Shown here piece after piece: positions 50,518 to 62,993 of a DNA stretch of 64,000 nt. Under the pieces are notes generated by a model. It was not told the origin of the DNA and did no database searches. It saw only the letters and a program-made list of their open reading frames with translations. Position numbers and translations under genes: made by a program. The number at the start of each line of letters is the position of its first letter. Within the stretch, counting starts at the first letter, position 1. This DNA is from Trichopus zeylanicus subsp. travancoricus (taxonomy: Eukaryota; Streptophyta; Magnoliopsida; Dioscoreales; Dioscoreaceae): NCBI GenBank assembly GCA_005019695.1, contig RXID01014308.1:176814-240813 (forward strand), written 5' to 3'.

Positions 50518-53500
50518 AGTAGTTGTAGCATTAGTAGTAATGGTCAGAGTACTAGAAGTTGCAACTATAGTAATAGTAGTAGGAGTTATAGTTGTAGTAG
50601 CAAAAGCGGTTGTAGTGCTAGTACTAGTAGTTATTATTCTTATTATTGTTGATGGAGTAGTACCAGTGCTAGTAGTAGTTGTAGTAGTAGTGTAGTACCA
50701 GGAGCAGCAATAGCAGTGATAGTAGTAGTAGTAGCAGAAATAGTAGTAGTTATTATAGCAGTAGGAGTAGTTATGGTAGTACTATGAGTAGTAGTAGTAG
50801 CAATAGGAGTAGTAGTAGTTGTTGTTGTTGGTGTTGTTGTTATTGTTGTTATTGTTGTAGAAGTAGAAGTAGTAGCTGTACCAGTCGTCGTAGTAGTAGT
50901 AGTAGAAGTAGAAGTAGTAGTATTAGTAAAAGTAGAAGTAGTAGTAGTAGCAATAATATTGGTAGCGTAGTAGTAGGAGTTGTAGTAGTGGTGGTGGTGG
51001 TGGTGGTAGTACTAGCAATAGTAGTAGTAGAAGCGATAATAGTTGGATTAGTAGTAGATATACTAGTAGTAGTAGCTATTGTAGTAGCAATGTCAGCCGC
51101 AGTGGCTTTATTTGTTGTCATGTATGTAGTAGTACTAGTTGTTGTAATACTACTAATAATAGTCATAGCTATTTTAGTTGCAGTAGAAGTAGTAGTAGTA
51201 ATAGTGACAATAGTAGCATTGGTAGTAGCAGCAGCAGCAGAAGTAATCAGACCAGTAGCAGTAGTAGCAGTAGCTGTAGTAGCAGTCGTACTAGTAGTAG
51301 TGGTCATGGTAGTAGTTATAGTGGTGGTAGTAGTAGTAGTAATAGTAGTTGTTGTTGGAGTAGTAGTTGTTTCTAGTGTAGTAGCATTGCAAGTAGTAGT
51401 TGTTGTAGTAGTTGTGTAGTAATAGTAGTAGTAGCAGTAGTAGTATAGGTAGTAGTAGTAGTAGTATTAGTGGTACTAGTAGTATTAGAAGTAGCAGTAG
51501 CAGCAGTCGTAGGAGTAGTACTAGTTGCAAAAGAACTAGTTGTTGCAATAATAGTAGCAGTAGCAGTAGCAGCAATAGTAGTCATAGTAGTAGTAGTAGT
51601 AGTAGTAGTAGTAGCAGTAGTTGTAGAAGTAAAAGTAGTGGTAGTAGTAGTAGTTTTGGTAGTAGCAATAATAGTAGTAGAAGCAGAAGTAGAAGTAATC
51701 ATAGTAGTAGTAGAAGTAGTAGTATTAGTAGTAGTAATAGCTCTAATAGTTGTATTAGTAGTGGTAATAGGAGTAATAGTAGTATTAGCAGTGGTAATAG
51801 CGGTTGTAACAGGAGTAGAGGTATTAGCATTATCAGTATTACAAGTAGTAGTAGTTGTAGTAGTAGCAGCAAAAATACTTGTAGTAGTAATCCTAGTAGT
51901 AGTAGTAGTAGGAGTTGTTGTAGTAGTAGTAGTAATAATAGTTGTAGTTGTTGTAGTGGCTGTAGTAGTAGTTATAGAAGTAGTAGTAATAGTAGAAGTA
52001 GTAGTAGTAGAAGTAGTAGTAGCTGAAGTAGTAGTAGTAACTGTAGAAATTATAGAAGCAGTAGTTTTAGTAGTAGTAGTGGTCGTAGGATCAGTAGTAG
52101 CAGTAGCAGCAACAATAGTAGTAATAGTAGTAGTAGTGGGAGTAGTAGTGGCAGTAGTAGTAGTAAATGTGGTGCTACTACTAGTAGTAGGGGTAGTAGT
52201 AGCAAAAGGTGGAGGAAGAGGAGGAGCAGTAGTAGTAGTAGCAGCAGTAGAAGTAGTTGTAGTAGTAGTAGTAGGAGTGGTAGCAGTAGAAGAAGAAGTA
52301 TTATTAGTAGTAGATGTAGTAGTAGTAGTAGTAGCAGCGATAGTCGTACTAGTAATAGTAGTAATAGGAGGAGTAGGAGTAGTAGTGGTAGCTATAGGAG
52401 CAGCAGTAATAGTAGGAGTAGTAGCAGGAGTAGTAGTACTAGTAGTATTAGAAGTAGCTGAAGTAGCCATAGTAGTAGTTGTTGTAGTTGTAGCAATTGG
52501 AGTCATAGTAGTATAGTAGTCGTAGTAGCTGGACTAGTGGTAGGAGTAGGAGTTAGAGGAGGAGGAGGAGGAGTAGTAGTAGTAGTAGTAGTTATTGTAG
52601 TAGTAGTAGTCGTCGTAGTAGAAGTAGTAGTAAGAGTAGGGGTAGGAATAGTAGTAGTCATTGTAGTAGTAGTAGTAGTAATAGTAGCAGTAGTAGAATT
52701 AGTCATAGTAATAGTTATCGTAGAAGAATTTGTAGCAGCAACAGTAGTAGTAGTTGTTGTTATTTTTGTTGTACAACTTGAAAAAGGAGTAGTAGTTGCA
52801 GTATTAGTAGTAGTATTAGGAGTAGTAGTAGTTGGAGTAGTAGTGCTAGAAATTATAGTAGTAGGAGTAGGATTAGGAGTAGTAGTAGTCATAGATGTAG
52901 TAGTAGTTATTCTTATTGTGGTAGTAGTAGTAGGCGAAGTAGGAAGAGTAGTAGTAGAGTAGTAGTAGTAGAAGTAGTAGTAGTAATAGTAGTAGTAGTA
53001 GTAGCAATTATGGTAGTAGTAGTTGTAGCAGTAGTAGTAGTAGTGGTGGGGGTAATAGTAGTATTTGTAGTAGTAGTAGTAGTAGTAGTAGTAGTAATAG
53101 TAGTAGTTGTTGTTGTAGTAGTATTAGTAGTAGTCGTAGTAGTAGTAATTGTAGTATTAATAGTTGGGGTAGCAGAAGTAGTAGTAGTAGTACTAGCCAT
53201 CACAGTAGCAACAATAGTAACAGTGGTGTTAGTAGTAGTAGTAGTAGTAGTCATCTTAGTTGCAGTAGTAGGGGTAGTTGTAGTAGAGTAGTAGTAGTAG
53301 CAGTAGAAGTATTAATAATAGTTATAGTAGTTGTAATAGAAGTAGTAGTTATAGTAGAAGTTGGAATTGGAATAGTATTAAGAGGAGTAGCAGCAGTAGT
53401 GCTAGTGGCAGCAGCCGAGGTAGTAGTTATAGTGGTAGTAATAGTAGTAAATGGGGTGGTAGTAGTAGTAGTTGTTGTTGTTGGTGTAGCAATAGTGGTG

Positions 53501-54930
53501 GTGGTGATGGTGATGGTGGTGTTAGTATTAGTTGTAGTAGTGATAGTAGTATTAATAGCAGTAGTAGTAGTAGTAGTAACAGCAGCAATAGTAGTGGGAG
53601 TCTTGGGAGTAGTAGTAGTAGGAGTAGTAGTAGTCGTAATCGTAGTAGTAGTAGCATGAGTAGTAGGAGTATTAGGATTAATACTAGTTTTAGTAGCAAT
53701 AGCATCAATAGTAGCAGTAGGAGCAGTAGTGCCTATAAGGTGTAGAAGTAAGAGCAGCGGTAGTAGTAGTAGGAGTAGTAGTAGTATTAGTAGTAGAAGT
53801 AATAGTAGTAGTAGTGGTAGTAGTATTAGTAGTGGTGGTAGTAGTAGTTGTAGTAGCAGAAGCATTAGTAGTAGTGGTATATGTAGCAGTAATTGCAGTA
53901 ATAGGAGAAGTTGTAGGAGCAGTAGTTGTAGTTGTAGTAGTGCAGTTATAGTAGTAGTAGTAGTGCAAAGGTAGCTGCAGTAGTAGTACCAGTAGTTGTA
54001 ACAGTAGTAGTAGCTGAAGCATAATTGTAGAAGTAGCAGCAATAGTAGTAGTAGTCGTAGCTGTAGCAGTGGAAGTACTTGCAGCAGCAGCAGTAGTAGT
54101 GTTAATATTAGTAGAATTAGTAGCAGTAGTTGTTGTTGTAATGGTAGTAGTGGTAGTAGTAGCAGTAGCAATAAAAGTAGTATTAGTAATAGTAGCAGTA
54201 GTGGTAGCAATAGTACTAGCTCTAGCAGTAGTAGTAGTAGCGGTTGTAGTAGTAGTAGTAGCGGTAGTAGTAGCAGTAGTAGTTGAAGCAATAGCAGTGG
54301 TAGAAGTAGTAGTGGCAGGAGTTCTAGTAGTGCTAGTTGTATTAGTTATAGTAATAGTGTAGTTGTTGAAGCAGTAGTTGTAGTAGTTGTAGTTATAGTA
54401 GTAGTTGTAGTAGTTGTTGTAGTTGTAGTTATAGCAGTTGTTGTAGTAGTATTAGTAGTAGTAGAAGTTGTTGTGGTGGTAGTAGTAGTAGCAGTAGTAG
54501 TAGTTTTGGTAGTTGTATTGGTAGTAGTAGTAGCACTACTAGTAGTAGTCATAGTAGTAGTTGTAGCTGGAGTAATAGTAGTAGAAGTAGCAGAAGTAGT
54601 AGTAGTAGTAGTACTAATAGTTGTAGAAGTAATAGTAGTAGTTGCAATTATTTTGGTAGTAGTAGTAGTACTGGCAACAACAGCAGAAGTAGCAGTAGTA
54701 GGAGGAGTAGTAGTAGTAGTAGTAGGAGAAGTGGTAGTACAAGTAGTCATAGGAGTAGGAAAAGAAGTAGGTATAGCAGTAGGAGAAAAAGTTGGTATAG
54801 TGGTTATAGTAGCGGTAGAAGCAATAGTAGCAGCAACAGTAGCAAAAGTTGTAGTAGCAGTAGTAGCGAAAGTTGTAATAGCAAATTTAGCTGACGTAGT
54901 AGCGTAGTTGTAGTAGTAGTAGTCATAGTT

Positions 54931-54985
<55 letters not shown>

Positions 54986-56012
54986 CAGCAAGAGTAGTAG
55001 TAGTAATAGTAGTAGGATTTGGTGTAGGTGTGGTAGTTGCAATGGTAATAGTAGTAGTGGGAGTAGTCATAATATTAATAGGTGTAGGAGAAGGAGTAGG
55101 AGCAGGTGTTAAAATAGGAGCTGGTATAAGGGTAGGAGTAGTTGTAGTAGTAGCAGTTGTTGTAATAGTAGGAGTTTGAGTTGCATGAGTAGTAGTAGTA
55201 GGATTTGTAGTAGTAGGACTAGTAGCAATAGTCGGAGTAGGAGTAGTAGTTAGTAGTAGTTGTAGTGGAAGTACTAGTAATAGTAGTAATAGTTGTTGTA
55301 GTAGTAGTTGTCGAAGTACCTGTAGCAGCAGCTGTAGTAATAGCACTCATATTAGTAGTAGTTGTTGTTGTAGTAGTAGCTGTAGTTTTAGTGGCGGTAG
55401 TAGTAGGACTTGGAGTAGGGTAGTCATAGCAATAGTAATTATAGTACTACTAGTTGGAGTATTTGTAGTCGCAGTTGTCGCAATAGGCGTAGTAGTATAA
55501 GTAGTAGTAGTAGAATTAGTAGTGGTAGTACTAGTAGTGGGAGGAGTAGTAGTAGTAGCCAGTAGTAGCAGTAGTGGTAGTAGTGGTAGTAGTAGTAGCA
55601 ATAGTAGTAGTTGTTGTTGTAGCAGCCGTAGTAGCAGTAGTAGTACTATTAATAGTATCAGTAGTAGCTATAGTAGCAGTAACAGTAGTAGTAGGCGTAG
55701 TAGTTGTAGTAGTAGAAGAAGTTGTAGTAGTAGTAGGACTAGAAGTAGCAGTAGAAGTAGTAGTTGAAGTAGTAGAAGTAGTAGTAGTAGCATTAGTAGT
55801 AGTAGTTGTTGTTGTTATAGTAGTAGTAGTAGTAGTAGTAGTAGTAGCAGGAATATTAGTAGAAGATGTAGTATGAGTACTAGTAGTTGTAGTCGCAGTA
55901 GTAGCAGTAGCAATAGCAGTAGTAATATTCCTATTAGTGGTAGTAATAGCAATTGTGGTGGTGGTGGTGGTGGTGGTAGTAGTAGTAGTAGTACAAGAAG
56001 TCGTAGTAGTAA

Positions 56013-56048
<36 letters not shown>

Positions 56049-57369
56049 AAGTTATAGTAGATTAGTAGTCGGAGGAGCAACAGTAGCAATAGTAGTAGTA
56101 GTAATATTAGTTAGAAGTCATAGTAGTCATAGAAGTCGGGGTAGTACTAATAGGAGGGTTAGTGTTAGTTGTAGTAGTACCTACGGTAGGAGTAGTAGTT
56201 GTAACAATTGCTCAAGTTACAGAAGTAGTAGCAGTAGTAGTTGTAATAGTAGTTGTAGTAATTGAGGTAGTAGATGTAGTAGTAGTAGGAGTAGCAGCAA
56301 CAACAATAATAGTAGTAGTAATAGTAGTAGCAGAAGTTGTAATAGTAGTTGTAGTAGTAATAGAAGTCGAGGTAGAAATAATAGTAGTATTAGTAGTAGT
56401 AGTTGTTGTCCAAGTAGCAATAGGAGTAGCAGTAATAGTAGCTGTGGTTGCAGGAGGAGTAGGAGTAAGGGCAGTAATAGGTGTAGTTGTAGTTTGAGTG
56501 GGGGCAGTAGTAGTAGTAGGAGTTGTTGCAACGGAAGGGATTGGAGTAGGTGGCATATTAGCTGTAGTAGTAGTAGGAGTAGTAGTAGAAGTAGCAGTAA
56601 TAGGAGTAGGAGTAGGAATAGTAGTAGTGGTAGTTGTAGTAATATTAGTTGTAATAATAGCAGTAGCAGTAGTAGTAGTCGTAGTTGTAGTATTCATAGT
56701 GGTAGTACTAGTAGCAGTGGTAGAAGTAGTAGTAGTAGTAGTAGAGTAGTAGTAGTAGTAGTAATAGGAGTAGCAGCAGTAGTAGGAGTAGTAGTAGCAG
56801 TAGTAGGTGCAGTAGTTGTAGAAGGAGCAGTAGTAGTATTAGTAGTAGTAGCATTACTAGTAGTAGTAGTTGTTGTTGTTGTTGTAATAGTACTAGTAGT
56901 AGTAGTAGTAGTAGTTGTTGTTGTTGTTGTTGTTGTTGTTGTCGCGGTACTGGTAGTAGTAGTACGAGTCGTAGTAATAGTAGTAGTTGTCAGAGGAGCA
57001 GTAGTTGCAATAAGAGTAGTCAAAATAGTTGTACTAGTAGCAGTAGTACTAGTTGTTGTTGCATTAGTAGTAGTTGTTGGAGTAGGAGATATCGAAGCCG
57101 TAGGAGTGCTAGGAGTAGTAGTAGGAGGAGAAGTAGAAGTAGTAGTAGTAGTCGTAGTAGAAGTAGTAGGTGTGTTAGTATTAGTAGAAGTACTTGTAGT
57201 AGTAGTAATTGTGATAGTATGGGTAGTAGTAGTTCCAGTAGTAGCAGAAGTAGTAATAGTAGTAGTAGTAGTAGTAGTAGTAGTCGTAGTAGTAGTATTA
57301 GTAGTATTGTTGTAGTAGTGTGTTGTTGTAGTTATGTAGTAGTAGTAGTAGTGGTCGTGGTAGTGGTAG

Positions 57370-57400
<31 letters not shown>

Positions 57401-57433
57401 CGTAGTAGTCGTAGTAGTAGTAGTAGTAGTGTA

Positions 57434-57475
<42 letters not shown>

Positions 57476-59122
57476 AAGTAGTACTAGTATAAGTAGTCGG
57501 GGTAGTGGTAGTAGTAGTTGCGGCAGTAGCAGTGGTAGTAGTAGTTGCGGCAGTAGAAGTGGTTGTAGCAATAATAGTAGTAGGAGTTGGAGGAGGAGTG
57601 GTTGTTGTAGTAGTATCAGCAGTAGTAGGAGTAGTAGCATCAGCATGTAGGAGTAGCAGTAGTAGTAGGAGTAGTAGTAGGACTTGGTGTACAAGTAGAA
57701 GTAGTTGTAGGAGTAGTAGTAGGAGTTGGTGTAGGAGTAGGAGTATTAGTTGTAGTAGCAATCGTAAGAGTAGTGGTAGGAGTATTAGGACTAGTAGTAG
57801 TGGTAGTAGTAGGAGTAGTGGTGGTAGTTGTAGTGCCAGTAGAATAAATCATTGTAGTAGTAGCAGAAGCAGTAAACGGAGTAGTGGTAGGAGTAGTTGT
57901 AGTAGAAGTACTAGTAGTAGTAGTAGTGGCACTTGTGGCAGCAGCAACTGTAGCAGTTGTAGTGGCAGCAGTAGGAGTAGTAGTAGTAGTAGCAGTAGTA
58001 TTGGTAGTAGTAGCAATATTACAATTAGCAGCGGCAGCTACTGCAGTAGTTGGAGTAGCAGCAATAATTGTTGTACTTGTAGTAATAGAAGCAATAGTAG
58101 CAATAGTAGCTGTAGTAGCAGTAGCAGTAGTTGTAGAAGTAAGGGAAGTAGTAGGAGCAGCAATAGTAGTTGCAATAGCTACAACAGTAGTTGTAGTAGT
58201 AGTAGTAGTAATAGTAGAAGCAGTAGTAGCAATAGTAGTTGTAGTAGTGGCAATAGGAGCAGTAGTTGCAGTAGTATTAGTACTAGTAGTAGAAGTAATA
58301 GTAGTTGCAGTTTTCATAGCAGCAACAGTAGTAGTAGTGGTAGGAGTAGCAGTAGTAGTACTAGTAGTTGCAGTGCAGCAATAGTAGCAGTAGTAGTAGA
58401 AGTAGCAGCACTTGTAGTAGTAGTAATAGTAGTAGTAGGAGCCGTTGTAGCAGTAGTTGCTGTAGCAACAGCAACAGCAGTAGTAGTAGTTGTCGGAGCA
58501 GTTGAATCAGAACTAGTAGTAGCAGTAGGAATTGTAGTAGAAGTAGTAGCATGGGAAGATGGATTAGTAGTACTAATAGCAGTAATAGCAGTAGCTTTTG
58601 AAGTCAAAATAGTTGTAGTAATTGCAGTAGCTATAGGAGTCGAAATAGTAGTAGTAGTAGTAGTGGAAGTTGTAGTAGTGGTGGCAGTAGTAGTAGTTGT
58701 ACTAGAAGCAGTAGCATCAGCAGTAGTAGTAGTAGGGGTTGGAGTATGAGTGGTAGTAGTAGTAGTAGGGGTTGGAGTATGAGTGGTAGTAGGAGTAGTA
58801 GCTGTTGTAGTGATGGTAGCGATAGTAGTAGTAGCAGCAGTGGTAGTAGTAGGAGCAAGAGTAGTAGTAGCAGTGGGAGTTGGACTCGGCGTAGTAGTAG
58901 CAATAGTAGTGGTATTAGTAGGAGTATTAGCAGTAGCAATAGTAATAGTAGCTGTAGCACTTGCCATAGTTGTAATAGTAGTTAGACAAGTAGTTGAAGT
59001 AGTAGTAGTTGAAGTAGCACTAGTAGCAGTCGAGGAACTAGTAGTAATAGTAGTAGTAGTTGTAGTTGTTGTAGTCGTAGTAGGGGCAGCAGTAGCATTG
59101 GGAGTACTACTTGTTTTAGTAT

Positions 59123-59154
<32 letters not shown>

Positions 59155-59545
59155 ATAGTAGCAGTAGTAGTATTTGTAGCACTAGTAATAGTTGTAGTAG
59201 TAGTTGTTGGAGTTGGATTGGGATTAGTAGTAGGAGTTGTTGTACTAGTTGATGTTGTTGTTATTGTTGTTATTGTTGTTGTTGTTGTTGTTGTAATAGT
59301 AGTAGTAGTAGTAGTAGCAACTGTAGGAGTTCTAGTAAGGGTTGGAGTATGAGTGGTAGTAGTAGAAGTGACTATAGGAGTTGTAGTAGGAGTAGTAGTT
59401 TCTGTAAGACTTGGAGTAGGCGTAGTAGTAGTAATAGTAGTAGTTGTAGTTGGACTAGTAGTAGTTGTAGTAGGAGGAGGAGGAGGAGGAGGGGTAGTAG
59501 TAATAGTGGAAGTATTAGCAGCAGTAGCAGTAGTACTAGCAGTAA

Positions 59546-59577
<32 letters not shown>

Positions 59578-61670
59578 ATTGTAGCCATAGTAATAGCTAA
59601 AGTAGTAGTATCTATAGTAGTAGTAGTAGAAGTTGTAGTGGTAGTTATAGTAGAAGTCGTAGTAGTAGTAGTAGTAGTAGCAGAAGTTGTAGTAATAGTA
59701 ATAGTAAAAGTAGTAGTTGTAGAAGCAGTGGTGGTGGTAGTAGTAAGAGTAGCTGCAACGGTGGTAGCAAGAGTACTTGTAGTAGTAGTAGTTGTTGTTT
59801 TTTTTGTACTAGAAGATGTAGTAGAAGTAGTTGTAGTAGTAGGAGTAGTGGCAGTAGCACTAGCAGCAGCACTAGGAGTACTTTTAGTTGTAATAGTTGT
59901 AGTAGTAGTTGGAACCGCTATAGGAGGAGTAGGAATAGGAGTAATAGTCGGTGTCGTTGTAGCAGAAGTAGTGGTAGCAGTAGTAGTAGTAATAATAGTA
60001 GTAGTAGTTGTTGTTGTTGTAGTAGTAGTAGTGGTAGTTGTGTAGTAGTTGTAGTAGGTGTAGTAGTTGTAGTTGTAGTAGTAGTAGTGGTAGTAGTAGT
60101 AGTAGCATTGGAAGGAGTAATAGTTATTGTATTATTAATATTAGCCATAGTAGTAGTAGTAGTAGCAGCAGTAGCCGCAGGAGTTATAGTAGTATTTGTT
60201 GTGGAAGAAGTAGTAGTAGTTGTTGCTGTGGAAGGTGTACTAGTAGTGGTAGTAGAAATAGTAGGATAAGCAGCAGCAGCAGCCGTAGAAATAGCTGGAG
60301 TACTAATAGTTTTAGTAGTTGGAGCAGGTGGAGCAGCGGTAGGAGTAGGAGTTGTGGTGGCAGTCAGTGTAGTAGGAGTAGCAGTAGTAGTAGTAGGAGT
60401 AGTAGTAATAATTATAGTAGTAGTTGTTGTTGTTGTTGTTGTTGTTGTAGTAATGGTAGTAGTAGTTGTTGTTATTGTTCTCGTTGTTGAAGCAGTGGTA
60501 GCAGCAGCAGCAGCAGTAGTAGTAGTACTAGTTGTTTTAGTAGTAGTTGTTGTTGTAGAAGCAGTGATAGAAGTAGTAGTATTAGTAACAAAAGTAGTAG
60601 TAGTAATAGTAGTAGTAGTAGAACTGGTAGTAGTAGTAGCAATAGTAGTAGTTGTAGTAGTTGTAGTAGTTGTCATTGTAGTAGAAATACTAGTAGGAGT
60701 TGTATTAATAGTAGTGATATTAGCAGTAATAGAAGAAGTAGTAGTAGTGGTGGTAGTAGTAGTAGTACTAGTACTAGTAACAGTTGTAGTAGTGATTGTA
60801 GTAGTAGTATTAGTAATGGTAGTAGTAGTAGTAGCAGCAATAGTACTAGTAGTAGTAGTAGCTGTGGTAGTAGTGGTGGCGGTGGTGGTGGTGGTGCTGG
60901 TAGTAGTAGTTGTAGTAATAGCACAAGTAGAATTAATAGTAGTAGTAGTGTTAGTATTTGGAGTAGTAGCAGCAATAGTTGATGTTGTACTAGTAGTAGT
61001 AGTAGCAGTATTAATAGTAGTAGTAATAATACTATTAGTCGTAGTAGTAATAGTAGTATTAGGAACAGTAGTAGTTATTGTTGTAGTAGAAGTAGTCGTA
61101 ATAGTAGTCGGTATAGTTGTAGTAGTTGTAGTAATTGTAGTAGTTGTAGTAGTAGTAGTAATAGTAAAAGTAGTAGTAGGAGTAGTAGTTGTAGTAATAG
61201 CAGCAATATTAGTAGTAGTAGTAGTAGCAGTTGTAGTAGCAGTAGTAATTATGCTAGTGGCAATAGCAGCAATAGTAGTAGCAGTAGTAGCAGTTGTTGT
61301 TGTTATAGTAGTAGCTGTAATAGCCGAAGTATTAGTAATAGCAATAGTTGTAGCAGTAGTACTAGCAGAAGTTGTGGCAATAGTAGCAACAATTGTAGTA
61401 GTAGACGTAGTAGCAGCAGTTATAATAGCAACAGCAGCTATACAGTAGTAATAGAAGTAATTATAGAAGTAGTACTATTAGTAGCAGTAGGAGTAACAAT
61501 ACTAGCAATAATAGCAGTTGTAGTAGTAGTAGTTGTAGTAGGAGTAGCAGTAGCAGTAGTTGTAGTTGTTGTAGCCGTTGTAGTAATAGTACTAGTAGTA
61601 GCAGTAGCAGTAGCAGGAGTAGCAGTAGAAGTAGAAGTAGTAGTAGTTTTTGTAGTAGCTGAAGTAGTGA
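50518..61670 (-). repeat. AGT block 17, last satellite block
   Basis: 11.2 kb of AGT-type array, the longest single-strand domain in the window. It contains a 33-bp duplication (ggggttggagtatgagtgg at 58735 and 58768, with a near copy at about 59338), a (GTT)9 run (56914-56940) and a (GGA)6 run (59473-59490). No gene is supported. The array ends abruptly at gtagtagctgaagtagtga before 61671. Confidence 0.95.
56914..56940 (+). repeat. Perfect (GTT)9 microsatellite
   Basis: Nine uninterrupted GTT triplets inside the AGT array. GTT can derive from the GTA phase of the unit by one change, and similar shorter GTT runs are scattered through the AGT blocks. Confidence 0.9.
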
Positions 61671-62199
61671 TGTAGGACACTCAAAGGAAGTTCAAGAATA
61701 TCAAAAGAAGCTAATTCAGAAGTCAAGGGGCCATGACAAATGATTTGATTCACTCTTCCATTTAAACTTAGGATTTACCTTACTTAGTACCTTTCTATGT
61801 TTAAAATTCTCTTTATTATGGTGTCTTAGGTCTTATTCTCGGATTCCACCAACCCAAGACCAATTTTGGACTGAATCCTATTCAGTTTAGGACTTGGGAA
61901 GGATGAAGCTTTATTTAGGATTTTATTTTGTAGGGTTAACTTATTTAGAAACTTCTACCAACCCCCCAATTCATGTTTAAACTGAGTTATATTCAGTTTA
62001 GGACTTGGGAAACCAGAAACTTACCCAAATTGGATTTCTGGTATTTGTATAAATAGGCCTTCAGTCCTATGGACGTGAGACAACTTTTATTCTCAATAAA
62101 GTCCTACTTTAGTGAATTTTCTCTCTTCCTTGTGGATTCAAGGAGTTCTTAACAGAGGCAACGGTGTTTTCCTCGTCTACCACGCTTGTTGCTACGTCA
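61671..62199 (+). mobile_element. LTR-like sequence at the array edge (probable solo or truncated LTR)
   Basis: The segment starts with tgtaggacac, the first bases after the array, and can be read as ending at ctacgtca, giving TG...CA ends and about 529 bp. It has a TATA box tataaata at 62048-62055 and a poly(A) signal aataaa at 62095-62100, the usual order in a plant LTR. A 22-bp direct repeat (61879-61900 and 61990-62011, ending aggacttgggaa) lies upstream of the TATA box within a wider duplication spaced about 110 bp. No target-site duplication is seen (agtga against tattt). The superfamily cannot be decided from this part alone. The LTR identity is inference. Confidence 0.6.
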
Positions 62200-62291
62200 T
62201 ATTTTTACCAAAATAATAAGAAGGGATCATCTCAAAGAAGTTATCATCAAATTAGGCATGATTAACATCTATGTTCCAGCTCGAGGGAGAG
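62200..62291 (+). pseudogene. 3' end of a Ty1/copia polyprotein with polypurine tract
   Basis: In the frame starting at 62195 the translation gives IFTK (62201-62212), then RRDH, KLGM (62249-62260) and NIYVPA (62264-62281). This is the conserved C-terminal tail of plant copia pol after RNase H. It is followed by the purine-rich gagggagag (62283-62291), which fits the polypurine tract normally next to the 3' LTR. The upstream pol sequence is missing because the LTR-like segment abuts it. Confidence 0.75.
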
Positions 62292-62591
62292 TATAGAAAA
62301 AAATAAAGTATTGTACAAGTACTAGTAAAAAAGGGATTTAGAATCCTAATCCTATTTGAAGTCTCGGCCTGATTTGGTCTTTTCAAATCTGTTAAAGACA
62401 AGTGTTAGGATCGAATGCTTATTCAACTCTTAGCCAATCTAGAAATCGCGTAACATGTAAACAAATCATTAGTAAAATCATAAGTTTCTCTATATAAGGG
62501 CTACTACAGCCTAAGTACATGAGTTGTCTAACTCTTTCTTATTCATTAATAAAGTCCTAGTTTTTATCCCTGTCAAATCTTAAAACTTACA
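62292..62591 (+). mobile_element. Copia 3' LTR (degraded)
   Basis: It begins immediately after the polypurine tract with tatagaaa, a decayed form of the usual TGTTAGAA-type start, and runs to about cttaca at 62591 (roughly 300 bp; the end is inferred). A TATA box tatataaggg lies at 62491-62500 and an aataaa signal at 62548-62553. No tRNA primer-binding site follows, which supports a 3' and not a 5' LTR. It shares the 12 bases aataaagtccta with the LTR-like segment upstream. Confidence 0.65.
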
Positions 62592-62816
62592 CTCTTGAAG
62601 TTGTAGATGAAAAATCTACCCTAGAATTAGAGAAAAAATAAGGAGAGCAATGGCACCCCTTGTTCCCCAAAAGCTAGGGGAAAATGAACCTTTGACGAAG
62701 AGTACGTTCCACATCTAGAAGACCTGCTCTTCCTTTGACCAAGGAGAAAAGTAGTATGCTCTCTGCTTCAGCTACAGGCCATTCCCTCCCTAACCTTCAG
62801 CCATCTTCTTCTCAAA
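62592..62816 (+). other. Unclassified intergenic sequence
   Basis: 225 bp with short open stretches only: an ATG at 62650 opens 22 codons, then another phase is open for about 37 codons to a stop at 62826-62834. It may be the leader or first-ORF remnant of the LINE fragment that follows, but no motif identifies it. Confidence 0.4.
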
Positions 62817-62948
62817 ATGCCAAGACCTAAGTTGATAGTTTGGAATGTTAGAGTGTGGAACGACCCACTCAAGGTGCTCAACACCAAGCAATCTATCACT
62901 CCTTTGTATCCTGACCTTTGCGCTTTGTTAGAGACAAAATGGAATTAA
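62817..62948 (+). pseudogene. LINE (L1-type) endonuclease N-terminal fragment
   Basis: A 43-codon frame from ATG to TAA. It contains IVWNVRVWNDPLK near its start and LCALLETKW near its end. Plant L1-type LINE ORF2 proteins begin with this pattern (WNVRGLN...P and a catalytic Glu in LLETK of the apurinic/apyrimidinic endonuclease fold). Here the usual Gly-Leu after WNVR is Val-Trp, and the frame stops just after the Glu motif, so only the first blocks survive. The rest of ORF2 is absent; copia sequence starts about 45 bases later. Confidence 0.7.
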
Positions 62949-62993
62949 ACTAACCTTTACAGCTCTTGAGGAAGCCAAAAAGATCTTGTACCT

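Noticed and set aside
61671..62199. A complete LTR with target-site duplication proving a solo LTR
   Set aside because: The five bases on each side (agtga and tattt) do not match, so a clean solo-LTR insertion is not shown.
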